This document shows positions 1-6,012 of a stretch of 7,019 nt of DNA, in pieces. This DNA is from Candidatus Zhuqueibacterota bacterium 4484_219. Lineage in GTDB: Bacteria > Zhuqueibacterota > JdFR-76 > 4484-219. The stretch's first letter is position 1. Each line of letters opens with the position of its first letter. The notes under the pieces are model-generated. The model saw nothing but the letters and a program-made list of their open reading frames with translations, was not told where the DNA came from and searched no databases. The position numbers and the translations under genes are program-made. The stretch is from contig MZGM01000133.1 of assembly GCA_002085035.1 (NCBI GenBank), positions 1 through 7,019 on the forward strand. The letters run 5' to 3'.

Positions 1-324
1 GTTTACCTGTCAATTGCTCTTCTTGTGTCTTTACCGTGGGGAGTGTCTGGTTCCTTACGGGCTGTAAAGTCTTTGAAGGCGCGGAACAGTGTTTTGGCAA
101 ACATAACCAGATATATTGAGAGAAAGATAAAAGCCGGGAACATTATTATTACCTATGAGGGAATATGTCAAAATCTCGACCTACTCGGCAAATGGAAACT
201 TATTGATATGTCAATACTTGCAAAGGCAGATCCCTTAATGGGACAAAGGCCGATGAAACCAATGAGAAATGAATACGCATCGAAAGTTTATGACTCACTA
301 CACGGGGATGAGTTTAATTTTTAA
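1..324 (+). CDS. C-terminal fragment of a polytopic membrane protein, possibly GT-C (GT39/ArnT-like) glycosyltransferase
   Basis: The reading frame is open from base 1 to the TAA at 322-324, giving 107 residues with no start inside the window, so this is the 3' end of a longer gene. The first ~18 residues are hydrophobic and look like the last transmembrane segment. A basic stretch follows (SLRAVKSLKARN), then a soluble tail with the pattern ITRYIERKIKAGNIIITYEG...LLGKWKLIDMSIL. Multi-spanning GT-C enzymes that use lipid-linked sugars often end this way, with a short periplasmic tail predicted to alternate helix and strand. That resemblance is from memory of the family pattern; no catalytic residue is in view, so the glycosyltransferase call is tentative. 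The GTG at 25 is an internal valine codon rather than a start, because hydrophobic sequence continues upstream of it. The 3' end overlaps the presumed start of the next gene (ATG at 308). Confidence 0.5.
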   Translation, partial: VYLSIALLVSLPWGVSGSLRAVKSLKARNSVLANITRYIERKIKAGNIIITYEGICQNLDLLGKWKLIDMSILAKADPLMGQRPMKPMRNEYASKVYDSLHGDEFNF

Positions 325-407
325 TTATTCCTTTAGTTGGCTGTCTTCTTTTAGCACAACACCCTGTAAACAAGACCGATAGTTTTCGCTCCGGAATTCC
401 TGAAGGA
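308..407 (+). other. Frameshifted lipoprotein signal-peptide region of the downstream FGE-like gene
   Basis: Read in the frame of the downstream FGE-like protein, bases 324-407 encode IIPLVGCLLLAQHPVNK and then SFRSGIPEG, leading straight into MVLIPGG. LVGC fits a lipobox, in which the cysteine would be lipidated by signal peptidase II processing. This frame has a TAA at 315-317 and no ATG, GTG or TTG between that stop and 408. The missing start appears to be the ATG at 308, or the one at 290, which lie in another frame. Dropping one base from the T-run at 318-322 joins them to give a normal signal peptide beginning MSLILIIPLVGC. The break could be a real indel or a consensus error. With the repair, the gene would overlap the upstream one by about 17 bases. 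Confidence 0.55.
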
Positions 408-1253
408 ATGGTGCTTATTCCTGGAGGCACATTTGAAATGGGTATCGATAAGGCCGATCTTGAGCAGCTGGTAGAGATGGGTCGTGGAGTGCCTCACATG
501 AGTGAACTCCATGCATATTGGTGGTTCGGAGACGAAATACCAAGACATACTGTGAAAATTGATTCGTTCTATATTGACATCTATGAGGTGACCAACAGGC
601 AGTTTAGGCAGTTCGTTCAACAGACGGGATATCAGGCAGAGGGAGATTGGCAAAAGTATGCCCAAAAACACCGGATGGATCATCCGGTAGTAAATGTTAC
701 TTGGAATGATGCTAAAGCTTATGCTGAATGGGCAGGGAAACGGCTTCCCACGGAAGAGGAGTGGGAGTATGCTGCGAAAGGCGGCAAGGCGGTAAAATGG
801 TTTCCTTGGGGGGATTCACCGGATCCTGCCCGTGCTAATTACAGACATCAAGGAGAGTCTTTTTGGGCTGGCGTAGTCAGACTGATAGGATTAAGGAAAA
901 TGGGTACCAAACCAGTAGGCAGTTATGAACCTAACGGGTTTGGGCTATACGATATGTGCGGCAATGTAAGCGAATGGTGTGAAAATGTTTACAAACCTTA
1001 TCCTGATGGGCCTCAGGAAGATGAAATTTACACCGGGCATGGCCTGTTCAAAAAGAGTCAGAAGCCAATGTACGGAAAGGCTATTCGGGGTGGAAACTGG
1101 CAATCTCCAAATGCTGTTTTTGTAAGGATTACCCACCGTAATGAGGCTGTATCTAGTCATTTTAGCAATGATTTGGGCTTTCGTTGCGCCAGCAGTGTTT
1201 CACCACATGCTTTTGGCGCTTTACCTCCCCGGAGTTTCAAGAACAGCAAATAA
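408..1253 (+). CDS. FGE-sulfatase (SUMF1-like) domain protein, probably a non-catalytic lipoprotein
   Basis: This 281-residue product is a nearly complete formylglycine-generating-enzyme-type fold. Landmarks are the N-terminal MVLIPGGTFEMG (1-12), IYEVTNRQF (58-66), HPVVNVTWNDAKAYAEWAGK (92-111), RLPTEEEWEYAAKGG (112-126), NGFGLYDMCGNVSEW (176-190), RGGNW (227-231) and LGFRC (256-260). True FGEs carry two active-site cysteines just before the final GFRC block, in a CYRYRC-like segment. Here the equivalent segment is VFVRITHR (237-244), with no cysteine, so sulfatase activation is unlikely. Many bacterial relatives are structural, sugar-binding or otherwise diverged. The ATG at 408 is probably an internal methionine: GMVLIPGG normally sits inside the protein, the AAGGA at 403-407 abuts it, and a lipobox lies in frame just upstream (324-407). 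As the sequence stands, no better start exists. The next gene begins 36 bases downstream. Confidence 0.88.
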   Translation: MVLIPGGTFEMGIDKADLEQLVEMGRGVPHMSELHAYWWFGDEIPRHTVKIDSFYIDIYEVTNRQFRQFVQQTGYQAEGDWQKYAQKHRMDHPVVNVTWNDAKAYAEWAGKRLPTEEEWEYAAKGGKAVKWFPWGDSPDPARANYRHQGESFWAGVVRLIGLRKMGTKPVGSYEPNGFGLYDMCGNVSEWCENVYKPYPDGPQEDEIYTGHGLFKKSQKPMYGKAIRGGNWQSPNAVFVRITHRNEAVSSHFSNDLGFRCASSVSPHAFGALPPRSFKNSK

Positions 1254-1289
1254 TTAAACCCTTGACTAAAGTCATTTCACGAGGTTATT

Positions 1290-1658
1290 ATGCATCGTGC
1301 TCACTCGAGGCAAAAGGCAATTAGAAAAACTTACCAATCTGGTTATTTGGTTTTGTTACGATTAAAGCATCTATTGTGGTTGGCTATTTTAGCGATAGTT
1401 GTCTATTATTTCTTTCTTAGTGACTCCGGTGTCCTTACTTTACTTCGACTAAAAAAAACGAAGAATAATTTGCAGGAACAGGTCAGAATTTTACAAAGGC
1501 AGCAAACTGAATTACAAGCAACAATTGATAAGCTCAAAAATGATCCGGATTACATCGAAAAGCTTGCCCGCGAACGCCTTAAATTAACTAAAAAAGGCGA
1601 GACAATTTATCTGATGTTACCGCAACAGCATTTTCAGCCACAGGATAGCAGCAAATAA
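1290..1658 (+). CDS. ftsB: FtsB/DivIC-family septum formation initiator protein
   Basis: This 122-residue bitopic inner-membrane protein has the FtsB/DivIC layout. A basic cytoplasmic tail (1-26) is followed by one transmembrane helix at about 27-43 (LLWLAILAIVVYYFF), then a periplasmic coiled coil at about 52-84 rich in Leu, Gln and Lys. The family signature near the end is DPDYIEKLARERLKLTKKGETIY (85-107), which matches the usual 'yiEklARe.lgl...GE.iy' pattern. Family members bridge early and late divisome proteins (FtsL, FtsQ) during septal peptidoglycan synthesis. FtsB and DivIC cannot be separated from sequence alone. The ATG at 1290 is preceded by GAGG at 1281-1284 with a 5-base gap. 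Enolase, a common neighbour of ftsB, is not in the window. The A8 run at 1451-1458 lies just after the membrane helix and leaves the frame intact. Confidence 0.88.
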   Translation: MHRAHSRQKAIRKTYQSGYLVLLRLKHLLWLAILAIVVYYFFLSDSGVLTLLRLKKTKNNLQEQVRILQRQQTELQATIDKLKNDPDYIEKLARERLKLTKKGETIYLMLPQQHFQPQDSSK

Positions 1659-1667
1659 AAATCGTGT

Positions 1668-1697
1668 CTTGCCTTTTCTTGAGTCAGAAAAGGTGAG
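1668..1697 (+). promoter_or_regulatory. Hairpin enclosing the Shine-Dalgarno of the barrel-protein gene
   Basis: Bases 1668-1679 (CTTGCCTTTTCT) pair with 1686-1697 (AGAAAAGGTGAG), giving a 12-bp stem with two internal G-U pairs and a 6-base loop, TGAGTC (1680-1685). The inner 8 pairs are perfect Watson-Crick. The only plausible ribosome binding site for the gene starting at 1704 is AGGTGAG at 1691-1697, which lies wholly in the 3' arm. In RNA this would mask the site unless melted or displaced. No U-run follows the stem, so it is not a standard intrinsic terminator. Regulation by this hairpin is inference. Confidence 0.5.
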
Positions 1698-1703
1698 CAT
1701 TTT

Positions 1704-3548
1704 ATGATGAATCGCAATCGACTATTTTTCTTTCTGTGTGTTTTTCCATTTTTTACTTCTTTTTCCTTAGCTCAAGTTCCAAACAACAATCTTCAACTTG
1801 GGTTTCGCCAGGATTTCAACAACTATCTCTGGAAAGCAGCAGTTCATTACATTAAAGCCAAGGAACACAGCTATCAGATTGTTTTTCAAGAAGATTTCAA
1901 CTCAAATCTATTGTATGTGCCTGCTCTTTCACCAAAGTGGCGTGATGAGAACCGTTTTACGTTTTCATATAAGAACAACTTATTGCCATGGTTTAGCAAT
2001 ATAGCATTGCTAAAAGCGTTCTCACTTTCTGACAAACAAAGTGGCTACCATAATAGTGCCCACAGTGAATTTGTAGCTCTGGGCTTTCAATTAGAACTTC
2101 AGCAGTTGTTAAATTGGAAGGGGCTCGTTGGTCCCAAATGGGATAGTCGCTTTAATCACGATGATCAGGGTGTGGGCTTGCAGGTCGAATTGCTGACAGA
2201 TGATTTGCAATGGCAGGGTTACCATAATCGATGGCAATTGCATTGGAGCCATGACCGAATTGGCCGACGACAAGAGCATGATTTTTCTCTTTCTTGTCAG
2301 TTCCAGCGAGAATTTTACGAAGGTACCAGTGACTCCTTAGTTGTTACCTTAAACCGATTACGACGTGACTACTACATTACCAAAGCCGGTGACCTGGAAA
2401 CTCGCTCTGAAAAAAAATGGCAAGTGAATAATTGGCTTTCCTACCGTATTTTCCCGGGATTGGATTTTCATCTTTTTTCCTCGCTGTACCTCAAAAAAAG
2501 TGATATCGAACAGATTATTCAGACCAAATCAACTGGCAGACGAGAGCGTCAGGACGATGGTCTACGCCTGAAAACACAGTTAGACTACAGGCGAAACTCC
2601 CTTCAAACTATCTTGGGATTCCTCTATCATGCCCAGGTTCAGGAATACAAATTTTTGGGAGAAATCACCCCCTCTCCGTTTATGGGTAGTATTGGTATTC
2701 CTGATAACCAAAGTAAATTGTTCCAGCTTTACTCTAACCTTCGTTGGTGGCCAACAAGCAAAGATTCGCTGGCCTTACATGGTTCAATTAGCTGCTTTCG
2801 TTACGATACTCCTGATACCAATAATTTTGATGATCGTGATGAATTACGTATCAACCTTTGCTTAACCAACCGATATCGTTTTCATCCAGATCTTGCCCTA
2901 ACAGTGGGGGCATATGTCAATCTTAATCATTTGATTTATATTTACGCTGAGCACAGTGCCGATAACAATTGGAGTCGCATTTTTCGTCTGTCTACAAACC
3001 TGACTTATCAACCTAATTCTAACATACTATGGAAGCAGTCGGCTGAGGTTTTGGCTAAATACACCGATTACGATTTTGAAGAAATCTTGAGCTCTGTCCG
3101 TAGTTTTGTTTTTCGTGAGTTTACTCTTTGTAACACTGTGCAGGTGAAATTATTCGCTAATACCAAAATTTCTTTCTTTTATCGTTTGGAGTTAGAAGAG
3201 AACGGTCGACTTTTTTGGGAATCTTTCTCTGAGCAATTATTGGAACGACGGCAGAACAATTTTTTTTCTTGGAGCACTGAATACCTACTGTTTGACCAGT
3301 TTAGGCTGACGTTGGGTGTTAGCGGGTATTTTCGGCAACAATGGTATTACCAAACCACAACTCTTGGAGAAACTATTGAAAAAAAACAGGGAAGATTTTG
3401 CAGTTACGGCCCGTTGTTTCGCATTCAATTATTGAACCAAACCAAACAGCAGGCCTATGTTTCTCTTTCTATGTTGCGGGTTAAAGATAGTATGGATCGC
3501 TTGTATTACATTCATCATATTGATCTTTCTCTCAATTGGGGGATTTAA
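1704..3548 (+). CDS. Exported outer-membrane beta-barrel-like protein of unknown function
   Basis: The 614-residue product starts with a Sec signal peptide: MNRNR, a Phe/Leu-rich core at about 7-20, and a likely cleavage after SLA at 21-23. The mature ~590 residues have no obvious transmembrane helix. They contain many short alternating hydrophobic/polar segments rich in Tyr, Trp and Phe, separated by charged turns (for example NRWQLHWSHDR, LRRDYYITKAGD, VYVSLSMLR-like strands near the end). The C-terminus, YYIHHIDLSLNWGI, alternates like a last beta strand, though the terminal residue is Ile rather than the usual Phe. No plug, POTRA, OmpA-like or other named domain is recognisable. I therefore call it barrel-like and give no substrate or partner. 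ATG 1704 has AGGTGAG at 1691-1697; ATG 1707 is an alternative. It lies 45 bases after the FtsB-like gene. Confidence 0.75.
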   Translation: MMNRNRLFFFLCVFPFFTSFSLAQVPNNNLQLGFRQDFNNYLWKAAVHYIKAKEHSYQIVFQEDFNSNLLYVPALSPKWRDENRFTFSYKNNLLPWFSNIALLKAFSLSDKQSGYHNSAHSEFVALGFQLELQQLLNWKGLVGPKWDSRFNHDDQGVGLQVELLTDDLQWQGYHNRWQLHWSHDRIGRRQEHDFSLSCQFQREFYEGTSDSLVVTLNRLRRDYYITKAGDLETRSEKKWQVNNWLSYRIFPGLDFHLFSSLYLKKSDIEQIIQTKSTGRRERQDDGLRLKTQLDYRRNSLQTILGFLYHAQVQEYKFLGEITPSPFMGSIGIPDNQSKLFQLYSNLRWWPTSKDSLALHGSISCFRYDTPDTNNFDDRDELRINLCLTNRYRFHPDLALTVGAYVNLNHLIYIYAEHSADNNWSRIFRLSTNLTYQPNSNILWKQSAEVLAKYTDYDFEEILSSVRSFVFREFTLCNTVQVKLFANTKISFFYRLELEENGRLFWESFSEQLLERRQNNFFSWSTEYLLFDQFRLTLGVSGYFRQQWYYQTTTLGETIEKKQGRFCSYGPLFRIQLLNQTKQQAYVSLSMLRVKDSMDRLYYIHHIDLSLNWGI

Positions 3549-3598
3549 AACTTGCAACTGATCCCAGGAATTAGCAGGTCCGATAAAATTTTATAAAT

Positions 3599-3603
3599 AG
3601 GAG
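3599..3603 (+). promoter_or_regulatory. Shine-Dalgarno AGGAG for the RsbW-like gene
   Basis: AGGAG lies 9 bases upstream of the ATG at 3613 and fixes that start. It marks an independent, well-initiated gene after the 64-base gap that follows the barrel gene. No convincing promoter could be resolved in that gap. Confidence 0.7.
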
Positions 3604-3612
3604 ATAGTTAAC

Positions 3613-4062
3613 ATGCCAACTGTGCGATTGATAGTTCCAAGTAGATTTGAAATAGTAGAGGAGCTAACCTTGCTTATTGAGCGGATAACAGAACAAATGC
3701 ACTTTGATTCAGATGATCGGGACAATATCGTGATTGCGGTTACTGAAGCCGTAAGTAATGCTATTATTCACGGTAACCGTAACGACGAAGAGAAAAAAGT
3801 GCAAATTAGCATTGTTACCTCTGATAAAAAAATTACTATTCGGGTAAAAGACGAAGGGGAAGGGTTCGATCCCAACAAATTAGCCAGCCCATTAGAACCC
3901 AACAATATTCTCAAAGAGAATGGTCGAGGTATTTTTATTCTCCACTCGCTCATGGACAAGGTAAAATTCGATTTTAGTGCTGGGGGCACCGAAGTAATTA
4001 TGACCAAGTACAAAAAGCCCTTGCAAAAAAGCAGAAAATCTCTTACATTGAGAACAATTTGA
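3613..4062 (+). CDS. RsbW/SpoIIAB-type anti-sigma factor serine kinase (GHKL ATPase)
   Basis: This 149-residue protein is a single HATPase_c_2 domain of the RsbW/SpoIIAB/BtrW kind. The ATP-binding motifs are all present: an N-box at 45-55 (EAVSNAIIHGN, with the magnesium-coordinating Asn49), a G1 box at 80-86 (DEGEGFD), a G2 box at 103-110 (NGRGIFIL) and a G3 region at 124-131 (GGTEVIMT). Family members bind and inhibit a sigma factor or other client, and phosphorylate a STAS-domain antagonist, which then lets go. The partner STAS gene follows after a 33-base gap, as is typical for a partner-switching pair. The last ~16 residues form a basic tail (KKPLQKSRKSLTLRTI) beyond the usual domain end. 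Neither a sigma factor nor a PP2C phosphatase is in the window, so the client is unknown. Confidence 0.9.
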   Translation: MPTVRLIVPSRFEIVEELTLLIERITEQMHFDSDDRDNIVIAVTEAVSNAIIHGNRNDEEKKVQISIVTSDKKITIRVKDEGEGFDPNKLASPLEPNNILKENGRGIFILHSLMDKVKFDFSAGGTEVIMTKYKKPLQKSRKSLTLRTI

Positions 4063-4082
4063 AATCTGATTTTCACTAACTT

Positions 4083-4087
4083 GGAGG
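4083..4087 (+). promoter_or_regulatory. Shine-Dalgarno GGAGG that sets the STAS start at 4096
   Basis: GGAGG sits 8 bases before ATG 4096. The TTG at 4081 is in the same frame but overlaps this site, so a start there would leave no binding site upstream. ATG 4096 is preferred. Confidence 0.8.
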
Positions 4088-4095
4088 ACTTGCAT

Positions 4096-4437
4096 ATGCA
4101 GATTAAAGAAGAAATTCGTGATGATGTAGCAGTGCTCTATTTAAAAGGCAATTTAATGGGTGGTACAGACTCTACGGAACTTCATGAAAAGGTTAAAAGC
4201 TTGATTGCTGATAAGGTTAAAAAGGTAGTTATTGACTTAAGTAAAGTAAAGTGGATGAATAGCTCGGGATTAGGAGCACTGATGGGATGCATGACGTCGC
4301 TCAAGAATGCCGACGGCGAGCTGAAAATCTCTGGCGCCACAGAAAAAATTCGAAACTTGTTCATGATTACGAAGCTTATTACTATCTTCGACACCTATGA
4401 AACTGCTGAACGAGCTGTGGCAAGTTTTAAGTCCTGA
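4096..4437 (+). CDS. STAS-domain anti-sigma factor antagonist (SpoIIAA/RsbV-like)
   Basis: This 113-residue protein is one STAS domain. It opens with IKEEIRDDVAVLYLKGNLMGGTD, the usual first strands and turn, then VKKVVIDLSKVKWMNSSGLGALMG (41-64), which holds the phospho-acceptor loop. A final helix, YETAERAVASF (101-111), completes the fold. By alignment from memory with SpoIIAA, the target of the kinase is Ser57 in NSSGLG. Most members have DSSG there; this one has Asn55. Unphosphorylated antagonist normally binds the kinase-type anti-sigma factor and frees its client, and the gene just upstream encodes that kinase. The stop TGA (4435-4437) is directly followed, in the same frame, by DUF47 sequence with no gap. 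Confidence 0.9.
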   Translation: MQIKEEIRDDVAVLYLKGNLMGGTDSTELHEKVKSLIADKVKKVVIDLSKVKWMNSSGLGALMGCMTSLKNADGELKISGATEKIRNLFMITKLITIFDTYETAERAVASFKS

Positions 4438-4962
4438 TTTTTTATTATTAATTTCGACAATCTGGAAGAATATGCACGTAAAATTAAGCACCTTGAGGAT
4501 GAGGGCGATAGTCTCACTCACGATATTATTCGACGTCTGAATCAGACTTTTATTACTCCTTTCGATCGGGAGGATATTTACAGTCTTACTGAAGCATTAG
4601 ATGATGTTTTGGATTTCATCGATGCTGCAGCAGATTGGATTGTTACCCTCAAAATTCCTCACCCCCCCATGGAAGCAATTCAGCTTTCTGAAATCATTTA
4701 TGCTTCCACCCAAGAGATTGAAAAGGGGATTAGCAACTTACACAATCTAAAAAATGTTTACAAACATTGTGTAGAAATCAATCGACTTGAGAACGACGCT
4801 GACACTTTACTTCGCCAAGGGTTGGCGAGACTTTTTGAAAATAATACAGATCCGATTAAGATTATTAAACTTAAAGATTTCTTCGAAGATCTGGAATCAG
4901 CAACTGACCGTTGTGAAGATGTTGCTGATGTATTGGAAGCTATTGCGGTAAAGAACATGTAA
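4438..4962 (+). CDS. DUF47 (PhoU-like) Pit accessory protein, N-terminally truncated
   Basis: From the codon after the STAS stop, the frame reads 174 residues that match DUF47 from about one helix in. Landmarks are NFDNLEEYARKIKHLEDEGD, then LTHDIIRRLNQTFITPFDRED and LTEALDDVLDFIDAAAD. A second, similar half follows, with INRLENDADTLLRQG and DFFEDLESATDRCEDVADVLE, ending NM. DUF47 proteins are all-helical PhoU relatives, often encoded beside PiT transporters (B. subtilis ykaA-pit is an example) and thought to act with them. Full members are about 205-215 residues and begin with a further ~30-residue helix, which is missing here. No ATG, GTG or TTG occurs in frame before TTG 4609, and starting there would drop the core ITPFDRED motif. 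The gene is therefore either a 5'-deleted pseudogene or a sequence with bases missing. The PiT gene follows 14 bases after the stop. Confidence 0.82.
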   Translation, partial: FFIINFDNLEEYARKIKHLEDEGDSLTHDIIRRLNQTFITPFDREDIYSLTEALDDVLDFIDAAADWIVTLKIPHPPMEAIQLSEIIYASTQEIEKGISNLHNLKNVYKHCVEINRLENDADTLLRQGLARLFENNTDPIKIIKLKDFFEDLESATDRCEDVADVLEAIAVKNM

Positions 4963-4964
4963 CC

Positions 4965-4968
4965 AGGA
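4965..4968 (+). promoter_or_regulatory. Shine-Dalgarno AGGA that sets the PiT start at 4977
   Basis: AGGA lies 8 bases before ATG 4977 but only 2 bases before the in-frame TTG at 4971. The ATG is therefore the better start, two codons inside the longest open frame. Confidence 0.65.
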
Positions 4969-4976
4969 AATTGCGT

Positions 4977-5969
4977 ATGATCGATCCAACTTTGTTTGTT
5001 GTTATTGTGGTTATTTTAGCATGGGTTTACAATTTCTACAATGGAATGAACGATGCAGCCAATGCTATTGCTACCACTGTTTCCACCAGAGCCTTAACCC
5101 CCAAGCAGGCTATCGTGTTAGCCCGAACACTTAATGTAGCAGGTGCGTTCGCAACTACTGCTGTAGCTAAAACTATTGGGAAGGGCATTGTTACCCCGGA
5201 TTCAATCAATCAATTGGTGATAATTTCAGCTTTGGTAGGAGCAAGCGTGTGGAGCGCCTTCTGTACCCATTACGGCATTCCTATTAGTATCACTCATGGA
5301 CTAATAGGTGGACTTATTGGAGCTGCCATTTATGCAAAAGGTGTTGGAGTAATCCAAATGGCAGGTGTCTCTAAAGTGTTCTGGGCGATGATTATTTCTC
5401 CCTTGGCTGGATTTGTAGCTGGCTTCGTTCTGATGGTAATTATTTACTGGATCTTCCGAAAGACAACTCCAGCCAAAGTCAATAAAGGCTTCAAAATGGG
5501 GCAGGTTGTTTCAACCATATTTATGTCTTTTAGCCACGGGTCCAATGATACCCAGAACGCTATGGGGATAATTACCGCGGCGCTGGTAGTAGGAGGATTT
5601 ATTGATTCCTTCCATGTGCCTATTTGGGTTATTTTAGGGTCGGCTTTTTTTATGGGATTGGGAACCTCAGTAGGAGGATGGCGAGTAATTAAGACTTTAG
5701 GCATGCGGATGGTAAAGGTGCGACCAGTTCATGGATTTACTGCTGAGTGGTCCGCTGCAGCCGTCATAATGGGGGCAACCCTTTTAGGTGCTCCCATTAG
5801 TACAACCCACGTGGTCTCTACCTCGATTATGGGTGTGGGGGCAACACGGCGATTCTCGGCCGTACGATGGGGAATAGCTGGCAATATTGTAGCTACCTGG
5901 ATATTTACTTTTCCCGGAGCTGCTTTTATTTCTGTTGCAACTTACTTTATTCTTGATATTTTTATTTAA
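4977..5969 (+). CDS. pit: PiT-family low-affinity inorganic phosphate transporter
   Basis: The 330-residue inner-membrane protein carries the duplicated PiT signature. GMNDAANA at 23-30 pairs with GSNDTQNA at 188-195, and PISITHG at 102-108 pairs with PISTTHV at 273-279, reflecting the internal repeat of the family. About ten hydrophobic segments are visible, separated by a short basic loop at 161-174 (RKTTPAKVNKGFKM). The length fits the short bacterial type (like B. subtilis Pit) rather than the ~500-residue E. coli PitA. PiT proteins import phosphate, typically as a metal-phosphate complex, driven by the proton or sodium gradient. The DUF47 gene 14 bases upstream is the usual partner of this class. 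The reading frame is intact and all signature residues are present, so the transporter should be functional even if its accessory gene is damaged. Sulfate permease use, known in some PiT relatives, cannot be excluded. Confidence 0.93.
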   Translation: MIDPTLFVVIVVILAWVYNFYNGMNDAANAIATTVSTRALTPKQAIVLARTLNVAGAFATTAVAKTIGKGIVTPDSINQLVIISALVGASVWSAFCTHYGIPISITHGLIGGLIGAAIYAKGVGVIQMAGVSKVFWAMIISPLAGFVAGFVLMVIIYWIFRKTTPAKVNKGFKMGQVVSTIFMSFSHGSNDTQNAMGIITAALVVGGFIDSFHVPIWVILGSAFFMGLGTSVGGWRVIKTLGMRMVKVRPVHGFTAEWSAAAVIMGATLLGAPISTTHVVSTSIMGVGATRRFSAVRWGIAGNIVATWIFTFPGAAFISVATYFILDIFI

Positions 5970-6012
5970 AACTCCACCCAGAATTAATCTATCGAAGTTC
6001 AAGTTAAATGTC

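Noticed and set aside
351..683. 110-codon open frame on the - strand
   Set aside because: It lies opposite the FGE-like gene, has no recognisable family or ribosome site, and the + strand frame explains the region.
1262..1290. Promoter-like TTGACT with TTATTA 17 bases downstream, overlapping the palindrome TGACTAAAGTCA (1263-1274)
   Set aside because: The -10-like element overlaps the ATG of the ftsB-like gene, so transcription would start inside the coding region. The palindrome is only 5+5 bases around a 2-base centre, and no U-run follows.
1451..1458. A8 run in the ftsB-like gene as a programmed frameshift site
   Set aside because: A -1 shift would meet a TAA at 1466 and give only a truncated protein. 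Similar A7-A8 runs occur in the barrel gene (for example near 2409 and 3380), so the run is not special.
1672..1693. Intrinsic terminator after the ftsB-like gene
   Set aside because: The stem is present, but its loop-side arms are A/U rich and the downstream sequence is GTGAGCATTTTATG, not a U-tract. Masking of the ribosome site explains it better.
3549..3612. Promoter before the RsbW-like gene (TTGCAA at 3552, TATAAA at 3592)
   Set aside because: The spacing between the two is far from 17 bases, and no good -35 fits the AT-rich element. A promoter here is possible but unsupported.
4609..4962. DUF47 starting at TTG 4609
   Set aside because: Strong family sequence, including the ITPFDRED core, continues upstream in frame to 4438, so 4609 is an internal leucine codon.
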